Of a stretch of 6,502 nucleotides of DNA, positions 5,760 to 6,502 are shown in pieces (position 1 is the stretch's first letter; each line of letters begins with the position of its first letter). The DNA is taken from the NCBI GenBank assembly GCA_013153235.1, contig JAADEU010000109.1, positions 1 through 6,502 of the forward strand. Reading direction: 5' to 3'. A model generated the notes under the pieces. It had not been told where the DNA came from. It was given only the letters and a program-made list of their open reading frames with translations, and did not search any database. Both the position numbers and the translations under genes were made by a program. This DNA comes from Aquificota bacterium. GTDB lineage: Bacteria; Aquificota; Aquificia; Aquificales; Hydrogenothermaceae.

Positions 5760-6502
5760 ATATCCAGACGAAAGGGGATACTTTGGACAGTTTGGGGGAA
5801 AATTTCTCCCTGAAACGCTGATACCTGCACTTGAAGAGCTTGAGGAGCAGTACGAGAAAATTAAAAACGACGGGGACTTCCAGAGGGAGCTTGTTTACTA
5901 CCTGCAGGAATATGCCGGAAGACCAACAATCCTGTACTACGCCCACAGACTTACAGAAGCCGTCGGCGGAGCAAAAATATACCTGAAAAGGGAAGACCTC
6001 TTACATACAGGAGCCCACAAGATAAACAACACCCTGGGTCAGGTACTGCTGACAAAAAAACTGGGGAAGAAAAGAATCATAGCAGAAACAGGTGCTGGAC
6101 AGCACGGGGTGTCCACAGCAACAGCTGCATCCCTGTTTGGACTGGAATGTGTCGTTTATATGGGTGAAGAGGATGCAGAAAGACAGGCACTGAACGTTTT
6201 CCGGATGAGACTCCTTGGGGCAAAGGTTGAGATAGTCAGGTCAGGGAGCAGAACACTGAAAGATGCAGTTAATGAAGCCCTGAGGGACTGGGTTACTAAT
6301 GTGAAAACCACACACTACGTGATAGGTTCAGCCCTCGGACCCCATCCATTTCCCGTGATAGTGAGGGATTTCCAGTCAATAATAGGCAGGGAAACCAGGG
6401 AACAGATTATAGAGATAGAGGGAAGACTTCCTGACGCCGTTGTGGCATGCGTTGGAGGGGGAAGTAATGCGATAGGCATGTTCTATCCATTTATTGAGGA
6501 TG
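5749..6502 (+). CDS. trpB: Tryptophan synthase beta chain, N-terminal two thirds (cut by window edge)
   Basis: Pyridoxal-phosphate enzyme that condenses indole with L-serine to make tryptophan, working with TrpA in an alpha2beta2 complex. The first 251 codons of a gene usually near 400 are present. RGYFGQFGGKFLPETL (9-24) marks the major TrpB1 type, which pairs with TrpA, rather than TrpB2. Lys91 in HTGAHKINN (86-94) forms the cofactor Schiff base. Glu113 in AETGAGQHG (112-120) is the catalytic acid for indole addition. GGGSN (236-240) binds the cofactor phosphate. No damage is visible. ATG 5749 lies inside the last codons of mrcA, 11 bp before and including its TAA, with AGGAG (5738-5742) 6 nt upstream, so translation is probably coupled. 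No other trp gene is in view. Identification is certain; only the C-terminal part is missing. Confidence 0.97.
   Translation, partial: MAYKYPDERGYFGQFGGKFLPETLIPALEELEEQYEKIKNDGDFQRELVYYLQEYAGRPTILYYAHRLTEAVGGAKIYLKREDLLHTGAHKINNTLGQVLLTKKLGKKRIIAETGAGQHGVSTATAASLFGLECVVYMGEEDAERQALNVFRMRLLGAKVEIVRSGSRTLKDAVNEALRDWVTNVKTTHYVIGSALGPHPFPVIVRDFQSIIGRETREQIIEIEGRLPDAVVACVGGGSNAIGMFYPFIED

Overview
The window looks like a stretch of housekeeping chromosome from a thermophilic bacterium. Arg codons are mostly AGA/AGG, ATA is common for Ile, the proteins are rich in Lys, Glu and Tyr, and the intergenic DNA is much more AT-rich than the genes. Together with the way HemC, the dGTPase-like protein, PBP1A and TrpB read, this suggests the Aquificota (a Persephonella/Hydrogenothermaceae-like organism). 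That placement comes from memory of the families, not from a search, and is only moderately certain.

Layout, left to right. (1) Bases 1-1136, minus strand: hemC (porphobilinogen deaminase, TTG start), followed 3 nt later by the first 68 codons of an ArnT/PMT-type membrane glycosyltransferase that runs off the left edge. A good sigma70-type promoter for the pair lies at 1171-1200. (2) Bases 1350-1622, plus strand: a 90-residue zinc-ribbon plus helix-turn-helix protein resembling the InsA half of an IS1-type transposase, with no catalytic partner next to it. (3) Bases 1640-2671, minus strand: a complete dGTPase-like HD-domain phosphohydrolase, convergent with the InsA-like gene. (4) A 69-bp, very AT-rich divergent spacer, then 2741-3217, plus strand: a secreted thioredoxin/TlpA-like protein with a CHSC active site. 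(5) Bases 3218-3488: a 271-bp gap with no convincing gene. It holds a patch of more gene-like composition with two small hairpins and then a terminator-like hairpin with a T-run. (6) Bases 3489-5759, plus strand: a class A penicillin-binding protein (PBP1A), whose end overlaps by 11 bp the start of trpB (5749 to the right edge), the tryptophan synthase beta chain.

The genes serve unrelated core pathways: tetrapyrrole synthesis, envelope glycan modification, nucleotide clean-up, periplasmic redox chemistry, peptidoglycan synthesis and tryptophan synthesis. The two tight gene pairs (hemC-glycosyltransferase and mrcA-trpB) put functionally unrelated genes in one transcript, as is common in compact thermophile genomes where pathway operons are dispersed. 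I see no tRNA, rRNA, CRISPR array, phage or defence system. The most open questions are the intergenic patch at 3247-3446 and the orphan InsA-like gene. Nothing else here looks like an undescribed system.
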